A stretch of DNA of 11,195 bases from Rhodothermaceae bacterium. GTDB lineage: Bacteria > Bacteroidota > Rhodothermia > Rhodothermales > Rubricoccaceae. Every line of letters begins with the position of its first letter. The stretch's first letter is position 1. The notes under the pieces are model-generated. The model saw only the letters and a list, made by a program, of their open reading frames with translations. It made no database searches and had not been told where the DNA came from. The position numbers were made by a program, and so were the translations under genes. Location: NCBI GenBank assembly GCA_013003465.1, contig JABDIZ010000126.1, positions 1 through 11,195 on the forward strand. The letters are read 5' to 3'. Shown here piece after piece: positions 1 through 7,291 of the stretch.

Positions 1-260
1 GCCAAGCGCTCGGGGCCACCCCCATGATCGGGCTGGGAGCGGGGGGGAGCGCGCCGTTCGCGCTGTGGGGCGCCGATGGGAATGGGGACGGCCTGGTGAC
101 GGCGCCCGACTTCAACCTCTACTCGGCGGCGACAGCGGCAGGGGCGAGCGGCTACGAGGTGGCCGACTACAACCTCGATGCTCTCGTGTCGGCGCCCGAC
201 TTCAACCTCTACAGCCCGAATACCGCGGCGGGACCGACGAGCGGCGTGTCGGGCTTCTAG
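1..260 (+). CDS. C-terminal end of a secreted protein with dockerin-type repeat tail (5' end outside window)
   Basis: The reading frame (codons from base 3) is open at the left edge, so this is the 3' end of a longer gene and the internal ATG at 24 is probably not the start. The 86 visible residues contain two calcium-loop-like repeats, 'DGNGDGLVTAPDFNLY' and 'DYNLDALVSAPDFNLY', 30 residues apart, each with the Asp/Asn spacing of dockerin type I or EF-hand-like loops. Such duplicated tails are common at the C-terminus of large secreted or surface-sorted proteins of Bacteroidota and Rhodothermota. Here the tail probably serves as an attachment or sorting module, because no catalytic domain lies in the window. 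The two repeats share 22 identical bases (101-122 and 191-212), so the DNA duplication is fairly conserved. The gene converges on moaB. The main protein's function cannot be told. Confidence 0.8.
   Translation, partial: QALGATPMIGLGAGGSAPFALWGADGNGDGLVTAPDFNLYSAATAAGASGYEVADYNLDALVSAPDFNLYSPNTAAGPTSGVSGF
101..212 (+). repeat. Internal direct repeat in the dockerin-like tail
   Basis: A 22-base exact direct repeat lies at 101-122 and 191-212, a 90-bp period equal to 30 codons. It encodes the 'APDFNLY' core of both calcium-loop-like repeats and is an internal gene duplication rather than a mobile repeat. Confidence 0.7.
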
Positions 261-415
261 CTCGACTATGAGCCTAGCCCTAGCACGGCCTGCACGCACG
301 GGGCTCCTACGCCGCCCGCGCCGGGACGACACCCTTCCCCATGCTGGGAGTAACCTGGATGGCCCTTGGGGGCGCCCGCTGGCAGGAGGGCAACGGGTGT
401 GCCGAGCAAGCGCCG
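261..415. other. Convergent intergenic region
   Basis: These 155 bases separate the stop of the dockerin-tail gene (+) from the stop of moaB (-). The stretch is GC-rich with only short self-complementary pieces, for example GAGCC near 265 against GGCTC near 302, and the 8-base palindrome GGGCGCCC near 370. No hairpin followed by a T-run was found, so no intrinsic terminator is claimed. Confidence 0.4.
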
Positions 416-931
416 CTAACGCTGCCGTAGCAACTCCCAGACGAGGTGCGGGAGTTGGGGCACAATGAGCCGGTCGGTGGCCAGCGTGACGGCATTCGAG
501 GAGCCAGGGCAGCAGAAGAGCAGCGTCGAAGCCTCGGGGCCGTAGACGCCTGCCATCGCGCGGGAGAGCATGGCGGCAGGGCCGATCTCTTCATACGAGA
601 GCATCCGAAACAACTCGCCAAAGCCAGGAAGCGATTTGGCAATCAGCGTCTCGGCCACTTCCACCGTCGTGTCGCGGTGGGCGATGCCGGTGCCGCCCGT
701 CGTGATGACGACCTCGACGCGTCCGGCCTGTTTTACGAGCACGGTGCGAATGACCTCGGCGTCATCGGGCACGATGCGGTACGTCCTGACCGTGTGCCCG
801 GCATCCGTCAGGCGTTCGATGAGCAGCTTCCCGCTCGTGTCGGTGTCTTCGGTTCGGGTATCCGAGACGGTGACGACCGCGCACGTTACCGGTGTGGCTT
901 TCGCCAGTCGCTCGTGCTCTGCACTACTCAT
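416..931 (-). CDS. moaB: MoaB/MogA-family molybdopterin biosynthesis protein
   Basis: The protein is cytoplasmic and belongs to the MoaB/MogA family, which adenylylates molybdopterin before metal insertion in molybdenum cofactor synthesis. The 171 residues match E. coli MoaB in length (about 170). Visible motifs are 'TVSDTRTEDTDTSG' (21-34), the molybdopterin-binding 'TTGGTG' (77-82) followed by 'RD', 'PGFGELFRMLSYEEIG' (102-117) and 'CPGSS' (141-145). These are the family hallmarks in the usual order. The frame extends upstream to an ATG at 979, but those 16 residues lie inside yidD and have no family match. The start at 931 gives the normal length and overlaps the yidD stop by 8 bases, which suggests translational coupling. 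No other Moco genes are in the window. MoaB versus MogA assignment rests on the 'FGELFRMLSYEEIG' segment. Confidence 0.9.
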   Translation of the reverse strand: MSSAEHERLAKATPVTCAVVTVSDTRTEDTDTSGKLLIERLTDAGHTVRTYRIVPDDAEVIRTVLVKQAGRVEVVITTGGTGIAHRDTTVEVAETLIAKSLPGFGELFRMLSYEEIGPAAMLSRAMAGVYGPEASTLLFCCPGSSNAVTLATDRLIVPQLPHLVWELLRQR

Positions 932-1250
932 GCGCGTGCTCGTGCGGCTCGGTCTCCCGTTCAGGCTTCGGCTCGCCAAACCAGCGGGGGGGGTCGTGGC
1001 CGTGGCCGCCCCAGGGGTTGCAGCGGAGCACCCGCCACGTCGCCAAGATGGTCCCTTTGATGGCGCCGTACTCTTTCAGGGACTGCACGGCGTACTGCGA
1101 GCACGTTGGTGTGTAGCGACACGAGGGCGGAAAGAGCGGCGAAATCGCCAACTGGTAGAACCGCACCATGCCTACGAGCAACAGCCGGGGCAGCCGCCAC
1201 ACGGTGCGGCCGACCGTCGCGAGGCCGTCGGTGAGTACGGTGCGGTGCAT
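924..1250 (-). CDS. yidD: YidD membrane protein insertion efficiency factor
   Basis: YidD is a small inner-membrane-associated protein that assists YidC/Sec-dependent insertion of membrane proteins. The signature is clear: 'VRFYQLAISPLFPPSCRYTP' followed by 'TCSQYAVQSLKEYG' and 'LRCNPWGGHGHDP', including the three conserved Cys (two in CRYTPTC, one in RCNPW) and an N-terminal amphipathic or hydrophobic segment. The ATG at 1250 gives 108 residues. A GTG at 1268, six codons earlier and only 3 bases past the preceding stop, is an alternative. The C-terminal tail (EPHEHAHE) is charged, His/Glu-rich and longer than in many homologues (70-90 aa). yidC, rnpA and rpmH, the frequent neighbours, are absent. 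The gene sits between an NTF2-like gene and moaB, whose start overlaps its stop. Confidence 0.93.
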   Translation of the reverse strand: MHRTVLTDGLATVGRTVWRLPRLLLVGMVRFYQLAISPLFPPSCRYTPTCSQYAVQSLKEYGAIKGTILATWRVLRCNPWGGHGHDPPRWFGEPKPERETEPHEHAHE

Positions 1251-1271
1251 GGTCTGGCAGGGCGACACGGC

Positions 1272-1700
1272 TTACTCGGGCCGTCGGTTTACATAGAACG
1301 CCTTGTTGATGATCTTCCACGCGCCGTCTACCTCGATCAGCGTCATGTAGTCGGTGATCATGGCGCCGGGGTAGTCGAGCTCGATGGTAGCGGTGGCGAC
1401 GTTGCCCGTCACGTTCACGTCCACGATACGGCGGTGGCGCTCGGCCTCGTTTTCCGCGGGCTCGCCCGAGAAGCCAGAGAGGTACTCCTCGGCGGTGCGC
1501 TGCGACACGGCGCCGTCGCGGATCCAGAACAGTTTGGCTTCGGGATGAAAGGCCTGGCGGGCAAACTCGCCGCTGCCGGTGGCGTGGCTCTGGAGGTAGA
1601 GGTTGAGCGGCACCAGCACGGCCTCGAAGGATTGGTCCTGCGCCTGGGCGGAAGAGGCGAACCCGAGGAGCAGGGCGGAGAGGAGAAGCAGACGGCGCAT
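1272..1700 (-). CDS. Secreted NTF2-like / putative lumazine-binding-fold protein
   Basis: This 142-residue protein has a signal peptide (charged RR, then a Leu-rich stretch, likely cleavage after AQA at residue 20). The mature part resembles the SnoaL/NTF2-like 'putative lumazine-binding' family. The evidence is the early helix 'VLVPLNLYLQSHATGSGEFARQAFHPEAKLFW' (broken here: helix to about residue 42, then a beta strand) and the late strand pair 'TDYMTLIEVDGAWKIINKAF', the most conserved part of that family. Its role is probably ligand binding in the periplasm, but no catalytic residues can be assigned. It lies 35 bases downstream of the MMPL transporter and 3 to 21 bases upstream of yidD, so it is likely co-transcribed with the transporter. 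Ligand and function are unknown. Confidence 0.75.
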   Translation of the reverse strand: MRRLLLLSALLLGFASSAQAQDQSFEAVLVPLNLYLQSHATGSGEFARQAFHPEAKLFWIRDGAVSQRTAEEYLSGFSGEPAENEAERHRRIVDVNVTGNVATATIELDYPGAMITDYMTLIEVDGAWKIINKAFYVNRRPE

Positions 1701-1735
1701 GAGCAGGACGGTTAGAACGAAAGGAACGACCGTGA

Positions 1736-4045
1736 CTACGGCGTCACAGCGACCTGCGTTTCGTTCGGCGCGAGTTCAGGCTTGAGCAGGTGGAGCAACG
1801 CCGGGAGCAGCAGCAGGTCGGTGATGAGCGCGAGGGCAATCGTGACCGAAACGAGGCTACCGAGGTAGACCGTACTCTGGAAGTCGCTCGTGATGAGCGT
1901 GGCGAAGCCGCCCAGGAGCACGAGCGAGGTCAGGACGATGGCTTTGCCCGTGCCGAGCATCGTGGCGCGGATAGCCTCGCGGAATGGGCGCCCGGCGAAG
2001 GCCTCCTGCCGTAGCCGCGCGAGGAAGTGAATCGTGTCGTCCACGGCGATGCCGAAGGCGATGGAGAAAATCACCGCCGTCGTCGGGTTGATCTTGATGT
2101 CGAGCGCACCCATGATGCCCGCTACAATCACAAGCGGGATGACGTTGGGGATGAGCGAAACGAGGACGAGCTTCGCGTTGCGAAACAAAAAGCCCATCAG
2201 GATGGAGATGAACACGAACGCAAGGCCGATGGAGAGCAGCAGGCTCCGCACGAGGCAATCCGAGAGGTTCGAGGCGAGCACGACCGTGCCCGTGGCCGTC
2301 GCCTCCACATCGGGGTCGAGTGTGGTGGCGAGGAACGCGTCGAGGTCGGCGCGGATGCGGGCCATCTCCGCAGAGCCCACATCGTTCATCAGCGTGGCGA
2401 CGCGCACCTCGCCGTAGTCGAAGTCCACGAAGCGGTCGAGGAGGTCGGGCGCGGTCAGTTCGAGGAGAAAGAGCTGCTGGGCAAGGAGGTCGGGGTCCTC
2501 GGGTAGGCGGTAGTAGGCCGCCGAATCGGCGTGGAGGGCCTGGTTGAGCTGCTTCACGAGGTCGGTCACCACGACCACGCGGCGGATGTCAGGCTGCCGT
2601 TCGAGGTAGGCCGCGACGGCCTCGGCCTGCCTCAGCTTATCGGCGTTCTTGAACGCGCCGGGCTCGCTGCGGAGGAGCACCTCGAACTGCCACGGCGTGG
2701 TCAGGCGCTGCTCGAACCACGCGAGGTCCTGATACAGGTCGGAGCGGGCCCCGATGTCGTCGTTGATGCGCGTGTTGATGGTCAACTGCGTGGCAAACCC
2801 GAGGGCGATAGCGACCACGACGGCGAACCCGGCGAGTATGGCATGCGGGCGGTGCGCCGTGAAGCCGTCGAGCCAGCCGAGCACCCCGTCGAAGCGGCCC
2901 CGCCCGAGACGGTCGATGTGGCTCGGCTTGGGCGTCGGCGTGGCGAGGAGCACGACCGTCACGAGGACCAGCGAGATGGCGAACGTGAGCAGCACGCCGA
3001 GGGCGGTGAAGAGCCCGAACCGCTTCATCGGGACGACGGCGCTCGTCATCAGCGTCCCGAAGCCGATGGCCGTCGTGAGGCTCGTGAGGAACGTCGCGGC
3101 CCCGAGGCGCCGCACCATCAGGCGGACCGCCTCACGCTTGGTCATGCCCTCCCCGAGCGCGTTGTAGTACTTGACGAGCAGGTGCATCGAATCGGCCACG
3201 CCCACCACGAGGATGATCGTCGCCGTCGTGCTCGTCAGCACGTCGATGGGGGCCTGGAAGAGCCGCATCGTACCCACGGTGGCGAGCACGCCGAGGTAGA
3301 CCGTCACGAGCGGCAGCACCACGCCGCGCACGTTGCGGAACAGCCACAGCAGCACGAAGAGGATCACGAGCGACGACATCCCGACGTACGTGACCGTCTG
3401 CACCTGAAGCAGGTTGACGTACTCGTTGCGGAGGTACGGGAAGCCCGAGAGCCGGAAGTCGTAGCGGTCGCGGTAGGGATCGAGGATCTCACTGACCTGA
3501 TCGAGGACCACCCCGCGCAGCTCGTAGGTGTTGGCCTCGACGCTGATCTGCACGAACAACGCTCCTGCGTCGGCCGCGCGGTTGACGACGTAGCCGACCG
3601 CCGCCGAGTCGGCGAGGACAGCGCGCCGCATGGCGGCGAGCGAATCGGAATCGCTCGGAATCGACGCGCCGACGTAGGGCTCCACGGAGATCCCGTCGGC
3701 GGTGCCGCGCAGGCCCGCGAACGTGACCGGGCTGATCACGTCCTCCACATCGTCGAGCGCCGCGAGGCGATCGGTCAGCGTGCGGAGGTCGCGCAGCGTC
3801 TCGGCCGTGAAGACATCGTCCGCGTCGAAGCCCACGACGATGAACACGTCATCGGGCTCGTAGCGCTCGGCGAAATCGCGCCAGTTCTGGATGCTGGGAT
3901 CGGAGGCGGGGAGGAAGCCTTCGAGGTTGTTGTCGAAGACGACGCCGCGCTGCGCAATGACGAGCGCCCAGCCGGCCAGGAAGGCCACGAGCACCGCCGT
4001 CCAGAGGCGCGGTCGGCTGAGCAGTTGGTTCGTAATCCAGTCCAT
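1736..4045 (-). CDS. RND superfamily (MMPL-type) exporter
   Basis: This inner-membrane transporter of 769 residues has two homologous halves. Each half has one N-terminal membrane helix (14-32 and 401-420), a large periplasmic loop (33-215 and 421-597), then a cluster of about five helices (217-368 and 599-754). The fourth-helix signatures are 'GVADSMHLLVKYYNA' (282-296) and 'GIAVDDTIHFLARLR' (665-679). These contain the Asp residues expected for proton coupling in MMPL/HpnN-like RND proteins. The family exports lipids or other hydrophobic compounds. The size and single-chain two-repeat form match MMPL or 'predicted exporter of the RND superfamily', not the ~1000-residue AcrB type. The start ATG at 4045 is 3 bases after the SH3 gene stop, indicating tight coupling. 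With the LolA-like and barrel genes upstream it suggests a trans-envelope route. The substrate cannot be inferred. Confidence 0.92.
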   Translation of the reverse strand: MDWITNQLLSRPRLWTAVLVAFLAGWALVIAQRGVVFDNNLEGFLPASDPSIQNWRDFAERYEPDDVFIVVGFDADDVFTAETLRDLRTLTDRLAALDDVEDVISPVTFAGLRGTADGISVEPYVGASIPSDSDSLAAMRRAVLADSAAVGYVVNRAADAGALFVQISVEANTYELRGVVLDQVSEILDPYRDRYDFRLSGFPYLRNEYVNLLQVQTVTYVGMSSLVILFVLLWLFRNVRGVVLPLVTVYLGVLATVGTMRLFQAPIDVLTSTTATIILVVGVADSMHLLVKYYNALGEGMTKREAVRLMVRRLGAATFLTSLTTAIGFGTLMTSAVVPMKRFGLFTALGVLLTFAISLVLVTVVLLATPTPKPSHIDRLGRGRFDGVLGWLDGFTAHRPHAILAGFAVVVAIALGFATQLTINTRINDDIGARSDLYQDLAWFEQRLTTPWQFEVLLRSEPGAFKNADKLRQAEAVAAYLERQPDIRRVVVVTDLVKQLNQALHADSAAYYRLPEDPDLLAQQLFLLELTAPDLLDRFVDFDYGEVRVATLMNDVGSAEMARIRADLDAFLATTLDPDVEATATGTVVLASNLSDCLVRSLLLSIGLAFVFISILMGFLFRNAKLVLVSLIPNVIPLVIVAGIMGALDIKINPTTAVIFSIAFGIAVDDTIHFLARLRQEAFAGRPFREAIRATMLGTGKAIVLTSLVLLGGFATLITSDFQSTVYLGSLVSVTIALALITDLLLLPALLHLLKPELAPNETQVAVTP

Positions 4046-4048
4046 TCG

Positions 4049-4708
4049 TCAGTCGCCCGCGATGAAGAAGACGATGGACCAACGGCCGCTGCGCTTCAGG
4101 AAGCCGATGCGGTAGTCAATCGGGCTCCGCACGTAGGCCGATGAGATGAAGCCCTCGCGGCCATCGGCCAGCGTGATGGGCGTCCATTCGCCACCGCCGC
4201 GCGACGGCACGGCGGTATAGGTGAGCGCTGTTAGCACCTCGCTGTCGAGGGACGGCGCCGACCGGACGCGGACGTTCTCGCCGAGAACGGCCACATGCTC
4301 GAAGGCGTCGAGTTCCTGGGGGAAGCCTGCGAACGTGTAGGGCGCCGTGATCAGCACTTCGCCGTCGTCGTAGGCGGGGGTTGGCGGCTGGGGATCGCGG
4401 ATGCTGCCGAGCGCGACCACGCTTCCGAGTTCGGCCCAGAAGTCAGGGCGGGGGCGTCCGTTCTCGTACCAAACCTGCCGGACGCCGGCGGGGCCCCCGT
4501 CCGTTCCGCCGAACGACAGCCGCGCTTCGGGTGCGAAGAAGCTCAGCACGGTCTCGGCATCGCGGCGCGCGATAGCCTCCACGAGGCGCGCGCGGAAGAG
4601 CACGAACGAGGGGTCGTCGGCACCGTCGTCGCGCGGCACGAGCGGCGCGAGTTGCGCCTGGGCAGGCACGGCGAGCAGCAGAACGAAAAAGGTCAAGAGC
4701 AAACGCAT
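4049..4708 (-). CDS. Secreted bacterial SH3-domain protein
   Basis: The 219-residue protein has an N-terminal signal peptide (residues 1-18, AQA cleavage). An NTF2-like helical start follows: 'FVLFRARLVEAIARRDAETV' (36-55), then 'LSFFAPEARLSF'. A bacterial SH3 (SH3b) domain covers roughly 138-196, with the signature 'NVRVRSAPSLDSEVLTAL' and 'WTPITLADGREGFISSAYV'. SH3b domains usually bind peptidoglycan or peptide ligands, so a periplasmic location near the cell wall is likely. The C-terminus 'RSGRWSIVFFIAGD' looks like a final strand. The stop lies 3 bases before the MMPL start, so the two are probably co-translated, and the protein may be an accessory to the exporter. The heptanucleotide repeat sits just upstream. 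No enzymatic residues are visible. Confidence 0.82.
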   Translation of the reverse strand: MRLLLTFFVLLLAVPAQAQLAPLVPRDDGADDPSFVLFRARLVEAIARRDAETVLSFFAPEARLSFGGTDGGPAGVRQVWYENGRPRPDFWAELGSVVALGSIRDPQPPTPAYDDGEVLITAPYTFAGFPQELDAFEHVAVLGENVRVRSAPSLDSEVLTALTYTAVPSRGGGEWTPITLADGREGFISSAYVRSPIDYRIGFLKRSGRWSIVFFIAGD

Positions 4709-4720
4709 TGCGAAGGGACT

Positions 4721-4755
4721 CGGTGCTTGAGGCTGAGCGCTTGAAGCTCGAAGCT
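4721..4755. repeat. Heptanucleotide tandem repeat
   Basis: Five degenerate 7-base units run without gaps: CGGTGCT, TGAGGCT, GAGCGCT, TGAAGCT, CGAAGCT. All end in GCT. The last units also make a perfect 6-bp hairpin (GAAGCT-CGA-AGCTTC, 4743-4757). The repeat lies in the 67-base gap between the barrel gene stop and the SH3 gene start. It could be a variable spacer, or a weak attenuator in the operon. Confidence 0.65.
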
Positions 4756-4775
4756 TCTAGCCCATCGCTCCGCAC

Positions 4776-6098
4776 CTAAAAGCTGTAGCGGAGGCGGGCG
4801 TAGAGGAGGTCGTTGGCGTCGTAGACGGCGAAGGCGCGGGAAGGCTCCTGAATCAGGCCCGAGAGTGGGCTCGTGTCCTCTGTCTCGTCCAGGTTTTCGA
4901 AGAGTTGCACGCCCACTTCCAGGTTGAGCGCGTCGCGGAGGGCGTAGGTCAAGCTCGGGCTCAGCCACAGATCGGCGCCGATGTTCCAGTAGGCGAAGGC
5001 GCGCAGTGTCAAGGTCTCCCGGCGGAAGGTGCCATTCCAGAGGCCCGTGAGCGCGGGCTGGAACGCCTCGGCGGAGACCTCTTCGTCGTGATCGAGGATC
5101 CAGCGGCCGAGGCCGGTCAGGCGGAACATGTTGGTGCCGACGATCCGCTCGGCCGTCAGGGCCGCCTGCACCTGCGGGCGCTCCACCAGAAACCCACGCT
5201 CCAGCGACTCCGCGAAGGTAGAATCGAGCAAGGCGAGCGGCGAGGTGGGCACGGGCTCATCGAACAGCGCCTGCGATTCGTACGCCGCCTCGCCGCGCAG
5301 CACGACCGGATCGAGAAGCGCCGTCTCGAAGGTGGCACCGAGCACCGTCCGGCGCCGGTACGTGGGCGTGACCTCGATGCGCAGGCCCTCGGGGATCGAG
5401 AACGCCGGGTGCTTGGTAAAGCCCGGCACGCGGTTCGTCCCGTCGTGGACGAGCAAGGCAAGGTCGGTCCGGGGGAGGCCGCTCCACGTCAAACGTGCGG
5501 CGAGTTCGCTCGTGGCGAGGCGCGCGTCGGGGCGCTCGGGTTCTGCGTAGGCCAGGGGCACGCCGAGCACCTCGGCGGGCAGCGGGTCCCACGGCCCGCC
5601 CGCTGCAGGAATCGCCGTGGTAGGGGAGACAGGAATCCAGACGCCGTCGAGCGTTACGTCGCCGAGGTAGGCGGTGGCCTTGAGCGCCGTGACGCCGAGG
5701 CGGAGGCGCTCCTGTGGCTGCGTCAGAAACTCCGAGAGATCGAGCGGCGCGAGCAGGTCGGTGATGAACGCACCGTCGGTTTCGCCCCAGACGAGCAGTT
5801 GCCGTCCGGCGCGGAGGTCAACGGTGCTGAAGAACACGTCGAGGTAGGCCTCGCGGAGGTCGTACGCGAGCGAATCGCCCAGGAGGTCGTACGTGATCTC
5901 GTTGCGGACGACGTACGCGCCCCGGTCGAACGCCCCGTCGAGGTCGAGGCGGGCACGGGTGCGGCCAGCGAGGAAGGCGCCGTCGCCGCCCACCTGCACG
6001 GCGGCGTAGGGCTCGACGTAGCCGGTGAGGCGCGGCGCCTCTTGGGCACAGACAGGCAAAACGAGCAGCAGCAGGGCAGCCAGCCAAAGCGTTTGCAC
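4776..6098 (-). CDS. Outer-membrane beta-barrel protein, DUF1302-like
   Basis: From the GTG at 6098 this is a 440-residue protein with a signal peptide (MQTLWLAALLLLVLPVCAQ, cleavage near residue 18). The rest is alternating short strands and turns, ending in 'LLYARLRYSF', a terminal aromatic residue typical of outer-membrane barrels recognised by BamA. The 'GRQLLVWGETDG' (98-109) and 'APLDLSEFL' (117-125) segments match the conserved start of DUF1302-type barrels. The frame stays open upstream to an ATG at 6296, but those 66 codons run through a palindromic repeat and precede the signal peptide, so they are judged non-coding. The G-rich stretch just before the GTG could serve as a ribosome site. 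With the LolA-like protein and MMPL exporter, it may be the outer-membrane end of a hydrophobic-compound pathway. Confidence 0.82.
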   Translation of the reverse strand: MQTLWLAALLLLVLPVCAQEAPRLTGYVEPYAAVQVGGDGAFLAGRTRARLDLDGAFDRGAYVVRNEITYDLLGDSLAYDLREAYLDVFFSTVDLRAGRQLLVWGETDGAFITDLLAPLDLSEFLTQPQERLRLGVTALKATAYLGDVTLDGVWIPVSPTTAIPAAGGPWDPLPAEVLGVPLAYAEPERPDARLATSELAARLTWSGLPRTDLALLVHDGTNRVPGFTKHPAFSIPEGLRIEVTPTYRRRTVLGATFETALLDPVVLRGEAAYESQALFDEPVPTSPLALLDSTFAESLERGFLVERPQVQAALTAERIVGTNMFRLTGLGRWILDHDEEVSAEAFQPALTGLWNGTFRRETLTLRAFAYWNIGADLWLSPSLTYALRDALNLEVGVQLFENLDETEDTSPLSGLIQEPSRAFAVYDANDLLYARLRYSF

Positions 6099-6120
6099 CC
6101 CACCCCACCCCACGCCCGAA

Positions 6121-6277
6121 CTGTTATCCCGAGCGACGACGGCTCCGCCGTCGCAATCGAGGGATCGCTGCCGGGCACACGGGTTCGGGGCAGCCATAAA
6201 CGGGCTGCCGGGAAGTGCCCACGGAACCGGCACAGATCTATTCGACGTCGCCGTACGGGCTTCGCTCAGGATGACAG
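6121..6277. repeat. Imperfect long palindromic intergenic repeat element
   Basis: The outer ends are inverted copies: CTGTTATCCCGAGCGA (6121-6136), and TCGCTCAGGATGACAG (6262-6277), whose complement differs at 2 of 16 bases. Nested inside are a 7-bp hairpin CGACGGC-TCC-GCCGTCG (6136-6152), the GGGCAC/GTGCCC pair (6173-6178 with 6215-6220), and GGCAGCC/GGCTGCC around a 7-base loop (6189-6195 with 6203-6209). Read on the minus strand it contains the 'CTGTCATCCTGAGCGAAG' motif, which translates as VILSEA and is widely seen in dispersed intergenic repeats of many bacteria. It fills the gap between the LolA-like stop and the barrel start and could shape mRNA stability or termination. Confidence 0.75.
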
Positions 6278-6292
6278 GGTAATGAGCCGTGC

Positions 6293-7063
6293 TCACAGGC
6301 CCGTCGCGCCGCGCTGGAGCTGGCGCTCAGTGAAGAGGTCGTCGCGGAGGGCCGTGCCGCTGTCGCGGCTGGTGAATGTGAGGACGGTCTGGCGGCCGTT
6401 CGCCACGTCCTCCATCACGAGGCGGCCTGCCTGCCACACGCCGGGGATGACCTCCTCAAAGTCCGACGACCGCAGGCGCTTCACGACCGTGTTGCCGTCG
6501 TAATAGTCGGCGCGGAGGATGGCGTAGCGCTCTCGGTCGATGCCGAGGACGATGCGGTCGTAGGCGGTGTCGGCGGCCTCGGTGGGGCGGATATCGAGGA
6601 CGAAGGCATCGTCGGTCGTGCGGAAGAGGGTGGAGGTGTAGGCGTCCGGGTCGCGGGAGCCGAGGTCCTCGTAGGTGAAGTCGCTGCCCGCGAAGCGCTC
6701 GCCGCGGTTGGAGCCCGCGATGCGCTGGACGCGGCGGAGGGCGGGGAGGTAGAGCTTCTGCTCATCGCCCGAGGCCGTCTCGATGGTCAGCAGGCCGGTG
6801 CCGCGGATGTCCGCCGGGGCGGTGAAGACGACGAGCGACTGCGTCCGGTCGTCGTCGCCGACTTTGGTGAGCAGGAGCATCTGGCGCGTCCGCGTGCGGC
6901 CCTGCTCGTCCACGATCTCCATCTGGATCTCGGCCCGCTGCGACTCGACGAGGCGCTGGCGGCGATCCACCTCGTCAAAAATCTCGTCGGCGGATTGGGC
7001 GAGGAGGGGAGAGGCGAGGAAGACGGCGAGGAGGCCCGGCAGGGCGAAGCGAAGGAGGCGCAT
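6293..7063 (-). CDS. LolA-like outer-membrane lipoprotein-sorting protein
   Basis: The 256-residue periplasmic protein has a signal peptide (MRLLRFALPGLLAVFLASPL, cleavage near AQ at 22-23). The body shows the marks of the LolA-like family often annotated 'outer membrane lipoprotein-sorting protein': 'FTAPADIRGTGLLT' (80-93), 'LYLPALRRVQRI' (104-115), 'GERFAGSDFTYEDL' (121-134) and 'VWQAGRLVMED' (209-219). Such proteins have the half-barrel fold that shields a lipid tail during periplasmic transit. The frame runs upstream to 7249, but that part crosses palindromic DNA and precedes the signal peptide, so the ATG at 7063 is chosen. It is the first gene of the minus-strand block with the barrel and MMPL exporter, and it would act between them. 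Confidence 0.88.
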   Translation of the reverse strand: MRLLRFALPGLLAVFLASPLLAQSADEIFDEVDRRQRLVESQRAEIQMEIVDEQGRTRTRQMLLLTKVGDDDRTQSLVVFTAPADIRGTGLLTIETASGDEQKLYLPALRRVQRIAGSNRGERFAGSDFTYEDLGSRDPDAYTSTLFRTTDDAFVLDIRPTEAADTAYDRIVLGIDRERYAILRADYYDGNTVVKRLRSSDFEEVIPGVWQAGRLVMEDVANGRQTVLTFTSRDSGTALRDDLFTERQLQRGATGL

Positions 7064-7211
7064 CGGGGGGAGGGTTGGTGTGGCCGCTCCTACGCCGCGC
7101 GGCAGTCCAGGAGTCTTGCTGCGATGATTCTTCAAGAGCTGCACCGTGCCGTGTGGCGCCAGCATTTGCCGTGGACAACCCGGCAACGCCGACCACTGTT
7201 CTGGACACCGA

Positions 7212-7248
7212 TGCGTCATAAGACGTAACTGCTGCGTCTTATGACGCA
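7212..7248. repeat. 37-bp palindrome A
   Basis: Perfect 14-bp inverted arms, TGCGTCATAAGACG (7212-7225) and CGTCTTATGACGCA (7235-7248), flank a 9-base centre. The arms are homologous to palindrome B. Arm-spacer-arm geometry resembles tyrosine-recombinase or dimeric-regulator sites. Confidence 0.85.
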
Positions 7249-7291
7249 CCGCGCTCGATATAGCGCAGGGGCTGCGTATTATGCGGCTCGT

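Noticed and set aside
302..314. GCTCCTACGCCGC shared with 7087-7099
   Set aside because: A 13-base GC-rich match between two intergenic regions, without extension or structure, can arise by chance.
570..1715. 381-codon open frame on the + strand
   Set aside because: It is antisense to moaB, yidD and the NTF2-like gene, all of which have clear family motifs.
2531..4144. 537-codon open frame on the + strand
   Set aside because: It lies wholly antisense to the MMPL gene, is dominated by Arg, Glu, His and Gly, and has no recognisable fold. High GC makes such shadows common.
6099..6296. N-terminal extension of the barrel gene to 6296
   Set aside because: It translates a palindromic repeat (VILSEA...) and places 66 residues ahead of an obvious signal peptide.
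4905..6503. 532-codon open frame on the + strand
   Set aside because: It is antisense to the barrel gene and the palindromic repeat. Low-complexity Arg/Glu/Gly composition and no family signature.
7064..7249. N-terminal extension of the LolA-like gene to 7249
   Set aside because: It runs through palindrome A and precedes a good signal peptide starting at the ATG at 7063.
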